A model generated the notes under the pieces. The model saw only the letters and a list, made by a program, of their open reading frames with translations. It had not been told where the DNA came from and ran no database searches. A stretch of 34,002 nucleotides of DNA. It comes from Sporolactobacillus mangiferae. Lineage in GTDB: Bacteria; Bacillota; Bacilli; Bacillales; Sporolactobacillaceae. The stretch lies in NCBI RefSeq assembly GCF_023336505.1, contig NZ_JAMAST010000023.1, forward strand, positions 1 to 34,002, read 5' to 3'. Every line of letters begins with the position of its first letter. The first letter of the stretch is position 1. The translations under genes and the position numbers were made by a program. This document shows, piece after piece, positions 8,215 to 16,880 of the stretch.

Positions 8215-11200
8215 ATGAAACATCCACTCCATGATGAAGCAGAAGTAGAGCGTCGGCTGATTGAAGTGCTCGGTGAAGGCCATAACCAATGGAATTATCG
8301 TCCAGATATAAAGTCAGAAGACGATTTATGGCTGAACTTACGCAAAAAAATTACGCAAAATAATTTATCGGAGCTTGGCGATTACCCCATTACCGATAAA
8401 GAATTTGATCGCATAAAGACCGAATTGTTAGTACATACTCAAACTCCTTTTGATGCTGCAAAGTGGCTCAAGGGGGAAAATGGGATTGCTCGTATTCACA
8501 TAGAACGGGAAGATGTTTCTCTTGGTTCACTTTCTCTAATTTTATATTCCAATCAGGATATTGGTGGAGGAATCTCTACCTATGAAGTGGTTCATCAAGT
8601 TGCGAAACAAAAGATTGAGATGGATGGTCGTAATCGACGTTTTGATGTCACCCTATTAATTAATGGGCTGCCGATTGTTCAAATTGAATTGAAACAGGTT
8701 AGTGCAAAAGATGGGGTATTTCAAGCATTCAACCAAATAAAAAAATATGCTGAGGAAGGAATGTTTCGGAATAATATATTTTCCAGTTTGCAGTTGTTCG
8801 TCATTTCCAATGAACAAACAACGCGCTATTTTGCCAATGCCTCGCCAAAAGATATGTATAAGAAGTTTGTTTTTAGTTGGCGAACTAAAAATAATCGCAA
8901 AGTAGACAATCTCTATGAATTTATTAAACAAGTTCTGAATATTCCGGATGCTCATCGGTTGATTGCCAATTATATGATTGTCAGTGAAGATCAGGATAAC
9001 AAAGCATTAATGGTTTTACATCCGTATCAAATTCATGCGATTGAAGCTTTGTTTGATTCTGCGATGAAACATAAGTCGGGTTTTGTTTGGCATGCGACAG
9101 GATCAGGAAAGACATTAACGAGCTTTGTTTCAACGAAGCTATTAGCACGTAAACCAGGGATCGATCGAACGATTATGTTGATTGACCGAAAAGACCTGGA
9201 CAATCAGACCACCACGGAATTTACCAAATTTGCATCGGAATTTAATACAGGTATTTCTTCTGGTGCTGCAAAGTCGAATAGCCTGATTGTTGGGACAGGG
9301 AGTGCTAGGGAGTTAAGTGCTACGCTCTTATCTGATGCGAATGCCAATACGGTGATCATTACCACGCGCCAAAAATTAGAAGCTGCTTTACGATATGCTC
9401 AAAAACAAGAAGAACAAAAAGGAACACAACGATTTAAGAAATTACTTGGCCGGCATATTGTCTTTGTCGTTGATGAATGTCATCGAGCGTTAAGTGCGGA
9501 AGGTATGGAAGCCATTAAAAAATTTTTCCCCAATTCAACTTGGTTTGGCTTTACTGGTACACCAATCTTTGATGAAAATAAAAAACAGGCCCAAGGGCAA
9601 TTGGCTCGAACGACCCGTGATCAATACGGTGAAGTACTCCACACCTATACAATAAAAAACGCCCTGGATGATGGCGCTGTTTTAGGTTTTCAGGTTGAGC
9701 ATGAAGATACGATTGACACCAATTCATTAAATAATTACATTTTTGATCAATTGAAAGTAAACGAAAAGTACGCAAACTATAGTGTGGATGGAATTAATAA
9801 TTTGATTGATCAAGCGGATGGGATTAAAAAAGAACAGTACCTGGAACCTACTGTTTTTGAGAGTGACGAACATATTCAAAAGGTGTTGCATAAGATTTTT
9901 CGCCCAGATAATGCCTATATCAAATTTGATTTTCAAAATGGCCGTCCGCAGAAGTCTGCCATTTTGACGACCAGCTCGATTGATATGGCAAAACGTTATT
10001 ATTATGCGATCAAGGAACTGACTAAAGATCCGGAGTGGTTAACTAAAGAATTTGCCGAACACCCGATGCGAACAGGGCGTATCATTGAAGATCCTGATTT
10101 TCCACGAATCGCGATAACTTATTCGGTTCAAGAAAACGAAGAACATGCGAAACAAATTCAAGATGAAATGGAAGAAATCATCAAACAGTACAATACGTAT
10201 TACCATACTGCCTGGTCCATAGAAGATATTGAACGTTACAATGGCGACATCAATAATCGACTCGCCCGTAAGAAAGCAGAGTTTAAAGCGTTTGGGAAAC
10301 AAATTGATCTTGTGATTGTTGTGGATCGCTTACTGACAGGTTTTGACGCACCGACAATCCAAACCCTTTTTGTGGATCGCAACCTAAGCTATGCAAATTT
10401 GATTCAGGCGTTTTCTCGTACCAACCGAACCTATCCGGGAAAGAGCAAGGGATTGATTGTCACCTTCCGTAAGCCTTATACAATGGAGAAGAATGTGGCA
10501 GACGCGATAAAGCTATACTCATCGGAACAAAAAGAAACCAACCTCGTGTATCCAACCTATGACGAATCAAAGAAACGATTCACTAAAGCACATAAAATAT
10601 TCACGTCAATGCCTAACTTAGCCGATATTGATGAGCATTCATCAATGGAAACGCGAATCGATTTTGTGAAAGCTTTTCAGGAATTGAACCATTCTTACGA
10701 AGCACTTGTCACTTATGATGGCTATAATGATGAAATGGAAAAATCAAAAGTACTTCAGGAGCAAGTCCAAATATTAGACGAATATAGGGGTGTCTATAAT
10801 ACGGTGAAAGGATCATTGTCAGTTGATCCGCCTGATTCGGTTGGTCCAGGACCGGACTTATCAGAAATTGAATTCTTTGGAGAAAATGCGAAAAAGGCAT
10901 ACGATATTGATTCTGCGTATATTGATCGGCTATTAGATACTTATTCTGCAAATAATCAAGATATCCGCGATGAAATTGAAAAGGCACTTCAAAAATTGAA
11001 TAAAGCCGAAAATGTTAAACAAATTTACCGGAAAATATTGAATGCAATTGATAACAAGGAGATCGATCCGGATGAGGATGTTTTTGTTGTGAAGCGCCGG
11101 TATTTCACACATGCTCGTAATCATGCGATCGAAGCGTTTGCGAATACCTGGTTTGTGGATAAAAACGAGCTCTATTCATCAGCAATTCAATATGTAGTGG

Positions 11201-11370
11201 GAGCAGATCCCATACCGAATATTGGAAGCATTATTGACAGTAAGCGATTTGATCAATACAAAGTTGTTCATTCAGATGCTAAACCACTGAAATATGGTCC
11301 GGAAATGAAACGTCAATGGAGAAAAACACTGGATGAATTTATTGTTCCACTGGATAATGAATTGAAATAA
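8215..11370 (+). CDS. hsdR: Type I restriction endonuclease subunit HsdR
   Basis: Motor and nuclease subunit of the type I enzyme: it translocates DNA using ATP and cuts unmethylated DNA. It has 1051 residues, normal for the family. The PD-(D/E)xK nuclease is N-terminal with Asp144 (RRFDVTLL) and Glu158/Lys160 (IELKQ). The helicase core has Walker A HATGSGKT (293-300), a DEAD-like motif DECHR (420-424) and FTGTP (446-450); a later LLTGFDAP segment and the arginine-rich QAFSRTNRTYPGKSKG form motifs V and VI. A helical C-terminal region would contact HsdM/HsdS. The ATG follows an AAGGTGGGG Shine-Dalgarno. It is separated from hsdM/hsdS by the inversion cassette and fic, and has its own promoter-like leader and a terminator. 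Confidence 0.97.
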   Translation: MKHPLHDEAEVERRLIEVLGEGHNQWNYRPDIKSEDDLWLNLRKKITQNNLSELGDYPITDKEFDRIKTELLVHTQTPFDAAKWLKGENGIARIHIEREDVSLGSLSLILYSNQDIGGGISTYEVVHQVAKQKIEMDGRNRRFDVTLLINGLPIVQIELKQVSAKDGVFQAFNQIKKYAEEGMFRNNIFSSLQLFVISNEQTTRYFANASPKDMYKKFVFSWRTKNNRKVDNLYEFIKQVLNIPDAHRLIANYMIVSEDQDNKALMVLHPYQIHAIEALFDSAMKHKSGFVWHATGSGKTLTSFVSTKLLARKPGIDRTIMLIDRKDLDNQTTTEFTKFASEFNTGISSGAAKSNSLIVGTGSARELSATLLSDANANTVIITTRQKLEAALRYAQKQEEQKGTQRFKKLLGRHIVFVVDECHRALSAEGMEAIKKFFPNSTWFGFTGTPIFDENKKQAQGQLARTTRDQYGEVLHTYTIKNALDDGAVLGFQVEHEDTIDTNSLNNYIFDQLKVNEKYANYSVDGINNLIDQADGIKKEQYLEPTVFESDEHIQKVLHKIFRPDNAYIKFDFQNGRPQKSAILTTSSIDMAKRYYYAIKELTKDPEWLTKEFAEHPMRTGRIIEDPDFPRIAITYSVQENEEHAKQIQDEMEEIIKQYNTYYHTAWSIEDIERYNGDINNRLARKKAEFKAFGKQIDLVIVVDRLLTGFDAPTIQTLFVDRNLSYANLIQAFSRTNRTYPGKSKGLIVTFRKPYTMEKNVADAIKLYSSEQKETNLVYPTYDESKKRFTKAHKIFTSMPNLADIDEHSSMETRIDFVKAFQELNHSYEALVTYDGYNDEMEKSKVLQEQVQILDEYRGVYNTVKGSLSVDPPDSVGPGPDLSEIEFFGENAKKAYDIDSAYIDRLLDTYSANNQDIRDEIEKALQKLNKAENVKQIYRKILNAIDNKEIDPDEDVFVVKRRYFTHARNHAIEAFANTWFVDKNELYSSAIQYVVGADPIPNIGSIIDSKRFDQYKVVHSDAKPLKYGPEMKRQWRKTLDEFIVPLDNELK

Positions 11371-11398
11371 AAATGATTTTTGTATTAAGTTATCCAAG

Positions 11399-11423
11399 AG
11401 TCTCCCTTTACGGGGGGCTTTTT
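11399..11423 (+). terminator. Terminator after hsdR
   Basis: AGTCTCCC pairs with GGGGGGCT across a 5-base loop (TTTAC), with G-U pairs, and is followed by five T. It closes the restriction island. Confidence 0.7.
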
Positions 11424-11479
11424 AAGATTAGAGAGTATGTGATTTTGTCCTGCAGGCAATTAACAAAATAACATAATGT

Positions 11480-11590
11480 TTGGGCATCAAAGCGGAGGTT
11501 CGCGGTGCGCCCGCGGCAAGCGAGCAGCTGGAGTGTCCGTCAGGTACTAGATCAACGGCAAAGGACTGGGCCTAGCCTGGTCTTTCTAAA
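11480..11590. repeat. Dispersed intergenic repeat, copy 1
   Basis: A GC-rich block in an otherwise AT-rich gap. The 17-mer CGCCCGCGGCAAGCGAG (11508-11524) is identical at 28181-28197, and the following bases (CAGCTGGAG versus TAACTGAAG) stay similar. AGATCAA follows in all three copies in the window. It resembles a GC-rich intergenic repeat that I recall from Bacillaceae genomes (CCGCAGGA ... GCCCGCGG.AAGCGA). No ORF. Confidence 0.6.
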
Positions 11591-11609
11591 ACCGGTTTAA
11601 TTGTTTTTA

Positions 11610-11638
11610 TTGTATATATTGTATATATTGTGTATAAT
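11610..11638 (+). promoter_or_regulatory. Promoter with tandem TTGTATATAT units before the GntR operon
   Basis: The -10 TATAAT (11633-11638) is clear; the -35 (TTGTAT, 11610-11615, 17-base spacer) is weak. Three successive units (TTGTATATAT, TTGTATATAT, TTGTGTATAAT) at 10-11 base spacing overlap the promoter. They are a natural candidate for the operator of the downstream YtrA-type repressor, which would make the operon autoregulated. The operator role is inference. Confidence 0.5.
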
Positions 11639-11675
11639 GGATATTATCTTATGAGTTTATTAAAGAGGTTGCTGC

Positions 11676-12056
11676 ATGAAAATCATTATACAAAACCGAT
11701 CAAATTTGCCGTTATATCAGCAGATTAAGGAGCAGATGAAGCAAGCGATCATGACCGGAGATCTCGCAGAAGGCGAGCAGCTCCCGACCATTCGTGCCCT
11801 TGCCAGCGCGCTGCATGTCAGTGTTCTGACGACGAAAAAAGCGTATTCGGAACTGGAAGCAGAAGGATTCATCACGACACGTGTTGGTAAAGGATCGTTT
11901 GTCGCTTCAGAAAATCCCGAACTGATCATGGAATCGAAACGACAGATGGTGGAAACCAAGCTTGCTGAAGCGTGTCGCATGGCGCAACAGCTTGGCATCA
12001 ATCTGAAAGAGTTGCATGAAATGATGGATTTACTTTTTGATGAGGAGGAAGATTAA
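11676..12056 (+). CDS. GntR-family transcriptional regulator, YtrA subfamily
   Basis: Small repressor of 126 residues. The N-terminal winged helix-turn-helix (about 5-75) contains YQQIKEQMKQAIMTGDLAEG, the recognition-helix segment LPTIRALASALHVSVLTTKKAY and a wing ending GKGSFVA. Only about 50 helical residues follow, too few for a ligand-binding domain, which is the mark of the YtrA subfamily. Such regulators usually repress an ABC transporter operon they head and often respond to cell-envelope or antibiotic stress. The gene's stop overlaps the next gene's ATG, and two membrane-transport genes follow, which fits that role. Inducer unknown. Confidence 0.9.
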   Translation: MKIIIQNRSNLPLYQQIKEQMKQAIMTGDLAEGEQLPTIRALASALHVSVLTTKKAYSELEAEGFITTRVGKGSFVASENPELIMESKRQMVETKLAEACRMAQQLGINLKELHEMMDLLFDEEED

Positions 12057-12922
12057 TGACCGCTGTACTTGAAGTCGATCATTTGACGAAAAAGTTCCAT
12101 GATTTTTACCTTGATCACATTCACTTTTCACTGGAAAAGGGCTGCATCACTGGCTTCATCGGAACGAACGGTTCCGGCAAGACAACGACCATTAAATCAA
12201 TTCTTGGTCTCATCCATAAAGATGACGGCAAGATTCGCATTTTTGGCGAAGATGCAGAAAGAAATGAACGCAGCATAAAAGATCGAATCGGTTTTGTCAT
12301 GGATGAAGGATATTTTTACGAAAATTTAACGCTTCAAGAAATGAAAAGAGTGATCGCATCCGCATATACAAGATGGGATGAGAAGAGCTTTCTCAGTTAT
12401 ATCAATCGGTTTCAATTAAACTTGCAGCAAAAGATTGCTAAGCTGTCGAAAGGAATGCGCATGAAGTTTGCTGTTGCTCTGGCACTTTCGCATCATGCCG
12501 ATTTATTGATTATGGATGAACCGACAAGCGGCCTGGATCCGTTGGTACGCAGCGAATTGATGCAAATTTTGATTGAATTTGTCAGTGAGGAAAACAAGAG
12601 CGCTTTTTTCTCTACACACATTACATCGGACTTGGAACGGATTGCGGATATGCTGATTCTCATTGATGATGGAAAGATTCTTTTTGAGAAGGAAAAAGAT
12701 GAACTGCTGGAGTCGCATGTGCGCGTAAAAGGGGACAACAACTGGATCAATGAGGAAACACGTCCTCTGTTCCTGAGCCTGAATCAGTCGCATTTCGGAT
12801 TCGACGGTGTGACCAATCAAAAGAATGCAGTCCTTCGCGCGATACCAGGAGCAGTACTGGAACGGACGTCCATTGAAGACGTGATGCTTGCCTATGTCGG
12901 AGGTGAAAAAATTGCTGATTAA
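12056..12922 (+). CDS. ABC transporter ATP-binding protein
   Basis: Cytoplasmic ATPase of 288 residues for an ABC-2 type exporter. Walker A is GTNGSGKT (36-43), the signature is LSKGMRMK (130-137, a variant common in export ATPases), Walker B is LLIMDEP (150-156) and the H-loop is in FFSTHITSD. A C-terminal extension of about 80 residues follows the core. The ATG overlaps the regulator's stop. In YtrA-type operons such proteins form drug, peptide or envelope-stress exporters; the substrate cannot be told here. Confidence 0.93.
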   Translation: MTAVLEVDHLTKKFHDFYLDHIHFSLEKGCITGFIGTNGSGKTTTIKSILGLIHKDDGKIRIFGEDAERNERSIKDRIGFVMDEGYFYENLTLQEMKRVIASAYTRWDEKSFLSYINRFQLNLQQKIAKLSKGMRMKFAVALALSHHADLLIMDEPTSGLDPLVRSELMQILIEFVSEENKSAFFSTHITSDLERIADMLILIDDGKILFEKEKDELLESHVRVKGDNNWINEETRPLFLSLNQSHFGFDGVTNQKNAVLRAIPGAVLERTSIEDVMLAYVGGEKIAD

Positions 12923-13550
12923 TCTTATTTTAAAAGATTTTATATTGATTAAAAAGTATTTGGTAATTCTTGTCGCGTTTGCTGTGGTTGCACCTGTTTA
13001 TCTCGCATCACAAATGGGCAATGGTGCGATTAGCTTTTTCCTCGTTCTCCTGTATGTTTCATTCATCGCATTTTCCCAGGTTTCGATGATTGAAAATAAA
13101 TACAGGGGAAATGCACTGCTCTGCGCGACGCCTTATCGAAGAAAATCTGTAGTCCAGGCAAAATATGCGTTTCTGCTCATTATTTTTCTTCTTACGGTTC
13201 TTATTCAGTTTCTTGTAGCGGCAATTATTTCGTCACGGATGGCAACGGTTTCTTTAACGGGTATTAATTTTAGCCTATTCTTTTTCAGCCTGTTTTTCAG
13301 TTTTTTCATTCCACTTCAATATAAGTTTGGTTATGAAAAAATGCGTATGGTGATGCTTGCAATCATTTTTTGTATGCCGTTTGCGCTTGGCTATTTAATC
13401 AGGTGGCTGAATGAAAATGAGATTCACCTGACTTTCTCATTGCCGTTGCCAGATACACTTTTTCAATGGCTGCCTGGCATAACCGGCATTCTTTTGGTTT
13501 TGCTTTCGCTGCTGGTTTCACAAAGAATCTTCGAACGAAAAGACCTGTAG
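12912..13550 (+). CDS. ABC-2 type transporter permease
   Basis: Integral membrane protein of about 212 residues with six predicted hydrophobic segments (for example VILVAFAVVAPVYLA, FFLVLLYVSFIAF, FAFLLIIFLLTVLIQFLV). It resembles ABC-2 membrane permeases found with YtrA-regulated ATPases. The TTG at 12912 fits best because GGAGGTG at 12899-12905 is 6 bases away; a GTG at 12903 overlaps that site. The start overlaps the ATPase stop by about 10 bases, so the genes are coupled. It presumably dimerises and pairs with the upstream ATPase. Direction and substrate are unknown. Confidence 0.85.
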   Translation: MLINLILKDFILIKKYLVILVAFAVVAPVYLASQMGNGAISFFLVLLYVSFIAFSQVSMIENKYRGNALLCATPYRRKSVVQAKYAFLLIIFLLTVLIQFLVAAIISSRMATVSLTGINFSLFFFSLFFSFFIPLQYKFGYEKMRMVMLAIIFCMPFALGYLIRWLNENEIHLTFSLPLPDTLFQWLPGITGILLVLLSLLVSQRIFERKDL

Positions 13551-13576
13551 CCATGGTATAATGAACGAAATGCATG

Positions 13577-13603
13577 CATCCCCAACCTGGGGGTGTTTTT
13601 TTT
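13577..13603 (+). terminator. Terminator between the ABC operon and the dipeptidase gene
   Basis: CATCCCC pairs with GGGGGTG across AACCT, then eight T. It ends only 14 bases before the dipeptidase ATG. A TATAAT at 13557-13562 lies just upstream of it, so it may act as an attenuator of the next gene rather than a simple end of the ABC operon. Confidence 0.8.
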
Positions 13604-13617
13604 AAGGGGATGGGAAA

Positions 13618-14649
13618 ATGGAATCTGTTCGTGAACACGCGCTGCGGCTGCATGAACAATACATTGTGCTCGATGCACATTTTGATTTGCTGATGGAAGT
13701 GGATTTGCGCCGCAAGCACGGTTATCGCAAGGTGATTGAAACAAATTTTCTTCCCGATCTTCGTGCCGGCGGTGTCAGCGCACTGGTCTGCTCACTGTTC
13801 ATTGAAAGCGAGTATCTGCCTGAGATGGGACTGAAAATGGCGCTTGATCAGGTGAGCGCGTTATATTCGGAAATTGAAGAATCTCCGGATAAGATCCAGC
13901 TCTGCACAACTTATGACGACATTATCGATGCTCATGTCCACCGCAAACTGGCGATTTTGCTGTCGCTCGAAGGGGTTGACCCGTTGACCAATGATCTCGG
14001 GCTCTTGCAGATTTTTTATAAACTAGGCGTGCGTTTTGTCGGTCTGACCTGGAGCCGGCGCAACTTTGCCGCAGACGGCAGTCATTTTAAAACGGTTGAT
14101 GAAGGACGGCAGGGCGGTTTAACCGAATTCGGTGTTCAACTGCTTGAAGAAGCGGAACGTCTGAACATGATCATCGATGTGAGCCACCTGAACGATGCCG
14201 GCCTGGCCGATGTGCTGGAACGGACAAGCGGGCCGATCATTGCCTCCCATTCCAATGCGAGGATGCTGGCTTCATCAATGCGCAATCTGACAGACGACCA
14301 GATACGTGAGCTCGCGTCAAGGGGTAGCGTGATTGGGATGAATGGTTTCAGTGCTTTTGTTTCTGATCGATCTGAACAAAGAGATGTCAGCCACTTAATC
14401 GATCACCTGGATCATGTCGTGCAGCTTGTCGGTCCGGAGCATGTCGGTGTCGGCCTTGATATCTGCAACTTTCTGACTGAACTTCCGCTTAAGCCTGCCT
14501 GGCATACCGAGGATACGTATGATGTGATTAAAACACATAAGGATCTGCCTCTGTTTACTGAAGAACTGATCCGTCGCGGGTATGATGATGAAACGATCGG
14601 AAGAATTCTGAGTGGCAACTTTCTGAACCTGTACCAGCAGTTGCTTTAA
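13618..14649 (+). CDS. Membrane dipeptidase family metallopeptidase (M19)
   Basis: Zinc-dependent dipeptidase of the renal-dipeptidase family, 343 residues, cytoplasmic since no signal peptide is present. Metal ligands fit the family: His21/Asp23 in DAHFDLL, Glu118 in LSLEGVDPL, His190 in DVSHLND and His211 in IIASHSNAR. GVGLDICNF near the C-terminus is the further active-site region. The Shine-Dalgarno AAGGGGA lies 7-8 bases before the ATG. Bacterial members hydrolyse dipeptides, including L-D and D-amino acid ones; the physiological substrate is unknown. It seems monocistronic. Confidence 0.93.
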   Translation: MESVREHALRLHEQYIVLDAHFDLLMEVDLRRKHGYRKVIETNFLPDLRAGGVSALVCSLFIESEYLPEMGLKMALDQVSALYSEIEESPDKIQLCTTYDDIIDAHVHRKLAILLSLEGVDPLTNDLGLLQIFYKLGVRFVGLTWSRRNFAADGSHFKTVDEGRQGGLTEFGVQLLEEAERLNMIIDVSHLNDAGLADVLERTSGPIIASHSNARMLASSMRNLTDDQIRELASRGSVIGMNGFSAFVSDRSEQRDVSHLIDHLDHVVQLVGPEHVGVGLDICNFLTELPLKPAWHTEDTYDVIKTHKDLPLFTEELIRRGYDDETIGRILSGNFLNLYQQLL

Positions 14650-14682
14650 GGAAGCGGAACAATTTTTGAGCCATGGACCACC

Positions 14683-14913
14683 TCATGAACGGACAGCTGC
14701 TGAGTAGCGAAGGCAGCGTTCGCGGTCGTGATGCCCCAGAAGAATGATCAGGCGATTGTCAGCATGGCGAATCAGCTTGCATAAATGATTCAACTCATGC
14801 GTGATCGAATGACCCATGGGATCAACATGAGTTAATATTCTTTGAACACTGCGTGCTGCTAACCAGCTAATGGCAGAAAATTGATTCTCCAGAGATAATT
14901 GATCAAATGCCAT
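14683..14913 (-). other. Gap with a doubtful 76-codon minus-strand ORF
   Basis: Between the dipeptidase and the broken acetyltransferase lie about 300 bases without a secure gene. The minus strand carries an ORF (MAFDQLSLENQFSAISWL...) of 76 codons that I do not recognise. It has no convincing Shine-Dalgarno and no neighbour it would be transcribed with. It may be a gene remnant or chance. Confidence 0.25.
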
Positions 14914-14950
14914 ATGAAAAGTGATTTCCAGATCGAGAGCTGATGCTACT

Positions 14951-15387
14951 ATGAACTATTATGAATTAACAATAGAACATCTTGATGATATGGCACATCT
15001 TTATGTCGATGCTTTCAACGCACCGCCGTGGAACGATGATTGGACAGCCCAGACAGCGAAAAAAAGGCTTCATCAAATGATCCATTGTGAGGGCTCATTC
15101 GGATTGGTCGGATATAAAAGCGGGAGCTGTCCGGTCTTATTTTGGGCGGCGAAGAACAATTTTATGATGGTGTGCTGTTCATGATTAAGGAGTTCTGTGT
15201 TGATCGTGAATTGCGCCACGCCGGAATCGGGACAAGCTTGCTCAATGAATGTGAGAAGCGTTTAAAGGAGAAAGGAATAAAGGATATCATCTTATTCACA
15301 TCCAGAAATGATGGAACAGAAGGCTTCTACCAACGCAGAGGTTTTCATTCAATAGATGGTATGGTCATGATGGGAAAAGAATTATGA
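14951..15387 (+). pseudogene. GNAT acetyltransferase broken by a one-base frameshift
   Basis: The first part (MNYYELTIEHLDDMAHLYVDAFNAPPW... to GLVGYKSG) and the second part (ELSGLILGGEEQFYDG... to GFHSIDGMVMMGKEL) lie in different frames and together make a normal GNAT of about 145 residues. It has the acetyl-CoA motif ELRHAGIGTSLLNECEKRL and the terminal EGFYQRRGF. The frame changes near 15121-15125, where a run of three G would need to be four for GlyGluLeu to read through. So one G has been lost there, either a true mutation or a sequencing error. If real, no active enzyme is made, since the N-terminal half lacks the CoA-binding loop. Confidence 0.82.
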
Positions 15388-15428
15388 ATCATGTGATAAA
15401 GGTACATAAAAATCAGGGAGGGACAAAG

Positions 15429-15632
15429 GTGGCTTCCGCAAATGAAAAATGGTTGTCAATCCCCAGGGAAACAAGAGAAAAATTGAGGCGCAATGTCTGG
15501 TGCACGAGTTGCGGCAAAGAGGTCGAAATTGTCGGATATGTGATTGATCAGGATCGTTTCGGTATTATCTTAAAAGGAAAATGTGCGATTTGTGGACATG
15601 ATGTTGCGCGCGTGATTGAAATGGGTGAATAA
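15429..15632 (+). CDS. Small zinc-ribbon-like protein
   Basis: A 67-residue protein with two CxxC pairs (WCTSCGK and KCAICGHD) about 30 residues apart, the spacing of a zinc ribbon. The GTG at 15429 is preferred since GGGAGGGAC ends about 5 bases before it; a longer frame back to 15384 overlaps the previous gene. It follows the broken GNAT closely and precedes the S66 peptidase, and may be cotranscribed with them. I do not recognise a named family; a nucleic-acid or metal-binding role is a guess from the cysteines alone. Confidence 0.7.
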   Translation: MASANEKWLSIPRETREKLRRNVWCTSCGKEVEIVGYVIDQDRFGIILKGKCAICGHDVARVIEMGE

Positions 15633-15678
15633 CAATCCTAAGGAGAAATAACGATTAACAGAGAGGAGTATCAAGCAG

Positions 15679-16719
15679 TTGCTGGATTTAATCAAACCAC
15701 CGATGCTTAAACCGGGTGACACCGTGGCAGCGGTCAGCTCTTCATGGGGCGGTGCAGGTGACGAAGCGATTAACTGGCGCTACCGGCAAGGGAGGGAACG
15801 ATTGGAACAGGTTTTCGGCTTAAAGGTCGTTGAATTGCCGAACACATTGAAAGGTACAGATTACGTCTACAATCATCCGGAAAAGCGGGCGGAGGACTTG
15901 ATGCAAGCTTTCTTAGATCCATCAATTAAGGGAATCATCTCCTGCATCGGTGGGAGCGACAGCATCCGGTTGCTCCCTTATATTGATTTTGGCGTGATCC
16001 GGAATAACCCTAAGATTGTTACTGGCTATTCGGACAGCACGGTGACTCATTTTTTCTGCTTAAAAGCGGGTATTTCCAGCTTCTATGGCCTTTCCTTGCT
16101 CAATGATTTAGCCGAAAATATTAAAATGCCGGATTATACGGAGCACTGGGTGAGAAAGGTACTTTTCAGCAAGGGTCCAATCGGGGAGATTCCGGTTTCT
16201 AAGGAATATACGTCGCAGCGTCTTGAATGGGTAATTGAAAACAAGAATGTGGCGAGAAAATTTGAGGCAAATTCGGACTATGAACTTTTGCAAGGACATG
16301 AAACGGCGACTGGACGGTTGATTGGTGGCTGTCTTGAGGTCATTGACATGATCAAGGGCACTTCACTTTTTCCGGAATTAAGCGACTTCGACGATGCCAT
16401 ACTTTTTCTTGAAACATCTGAAGAAATGCCTCCGATTTGGCTGCTTGAGGATAGCTTAAGAAGCTACGGTGTGATGGGGATTTTTGATCGGGTCAACGGG
16501 CTGATCTTCGGGAAACCATACAGAGGGACATTTTATCAAGAATATAAAGAAGTAATTAAAATGATCTTGGCGGAGTTCGGCAAGGAGGAGCTTCCTGTCC
16601 TGTATAATGCCAGTTTTGGGCACAATGAACCGAAATGTCTCCTGCCATACGGAGCGTTTGCGGAGATCCGCTGCGACAAACCGGGATTCGCTATTTTGGA
16701 ATCAGGTGTTGAGGTATAA
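15679..16719 (+). CDS. S66-family LD-carboxypeptidase / MccF-like protein
   Basis: Serine peptidase of 346 residues in family S66, which holds muropeptide LD-carboxypeptidases and the microcin C self-immunity protein MccF. Visible landmarks are the N-terminal KPGDTVAAVSSSWGG, CIGGSDSIRLLPYID, the nucleophile Ser118 in GYSDST, Glu245 in ILFLETSEE and His315 in ASFGHNEPK. Length and the TSEE segment favour the longer MccF-like branch over the short LdcA branch. The start is TTG, with GAGAGGAG about 11 bases upstream. No signal peptide, so it acts inside the cell, on recycled murein peptides or on aminoacyl-nucleotide-type toxins; the choice is not decided by sequence alone. Confidence 0.92.
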   Translation: MLDLIKPPMLKPGDTVAAVSSSWGGAGDEAINWRYRQGRERLEQVFGLKVVELPNTLKGTDYVYNHPEKRAEDLMQAFLDPSIKGIISCIGGSDSIRLLPYIDFGVIRNNPKIVTGYSDSTVTHFFCLKAGISSFYGLSLLNDLAENIKMPDYTEHWVRKVLFSKGPIGEIPVSKEYTSQRLEWVIENKNVARKFEANSDYELLQGHETATGRLIGGCLEVIDMIKGTSLFPELSDFDDAILFLETSEEMPPIWLLEDSLRSYGVMGIFDRVNGLIFGKPYRGTFYQEYKEVIKMILAEFGKEELPVLYNASFGHNEPKCLLPYGAFAEIRCDKPGFAILESGVEV

Positions 16720-16723
16720 CCTA

Positions 16724-16880
16724 TGATCATTAGAAAAATGAATTCGGGCGACCTGCCATAGCCCGCAGTTTTTACCGGCATTTTTTGAATGAAGCACTGA
16801 TGTTGAGAAAGAGACATCTTTTATTGTGTTCGTTTGCGGAGGAATCGGTCAGTTGGGTTGTAATGGTGTGACATGCAAGA
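16724..16880 (+). pseudogene. Probable decayed N-terminus of a GNAT acetyltransferase
   Basis: An ATG at 16724 opens MIIRKMNSGDLP, a typical start of a GNAT acetyltransferase, then meets TAG after 12 codons. A shifted frame continues RSFYRHFLNEALMLRKRHLL to about 16860, which could be the next segment. The acetyl-CoA motifs are absent, so this would be a truncated remnant. A weak hairpin (CGGGC / GCCCG, about 16747-16770) followed by T lies inside it and may instead end the S66 transcript. Confidence 0.4.
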
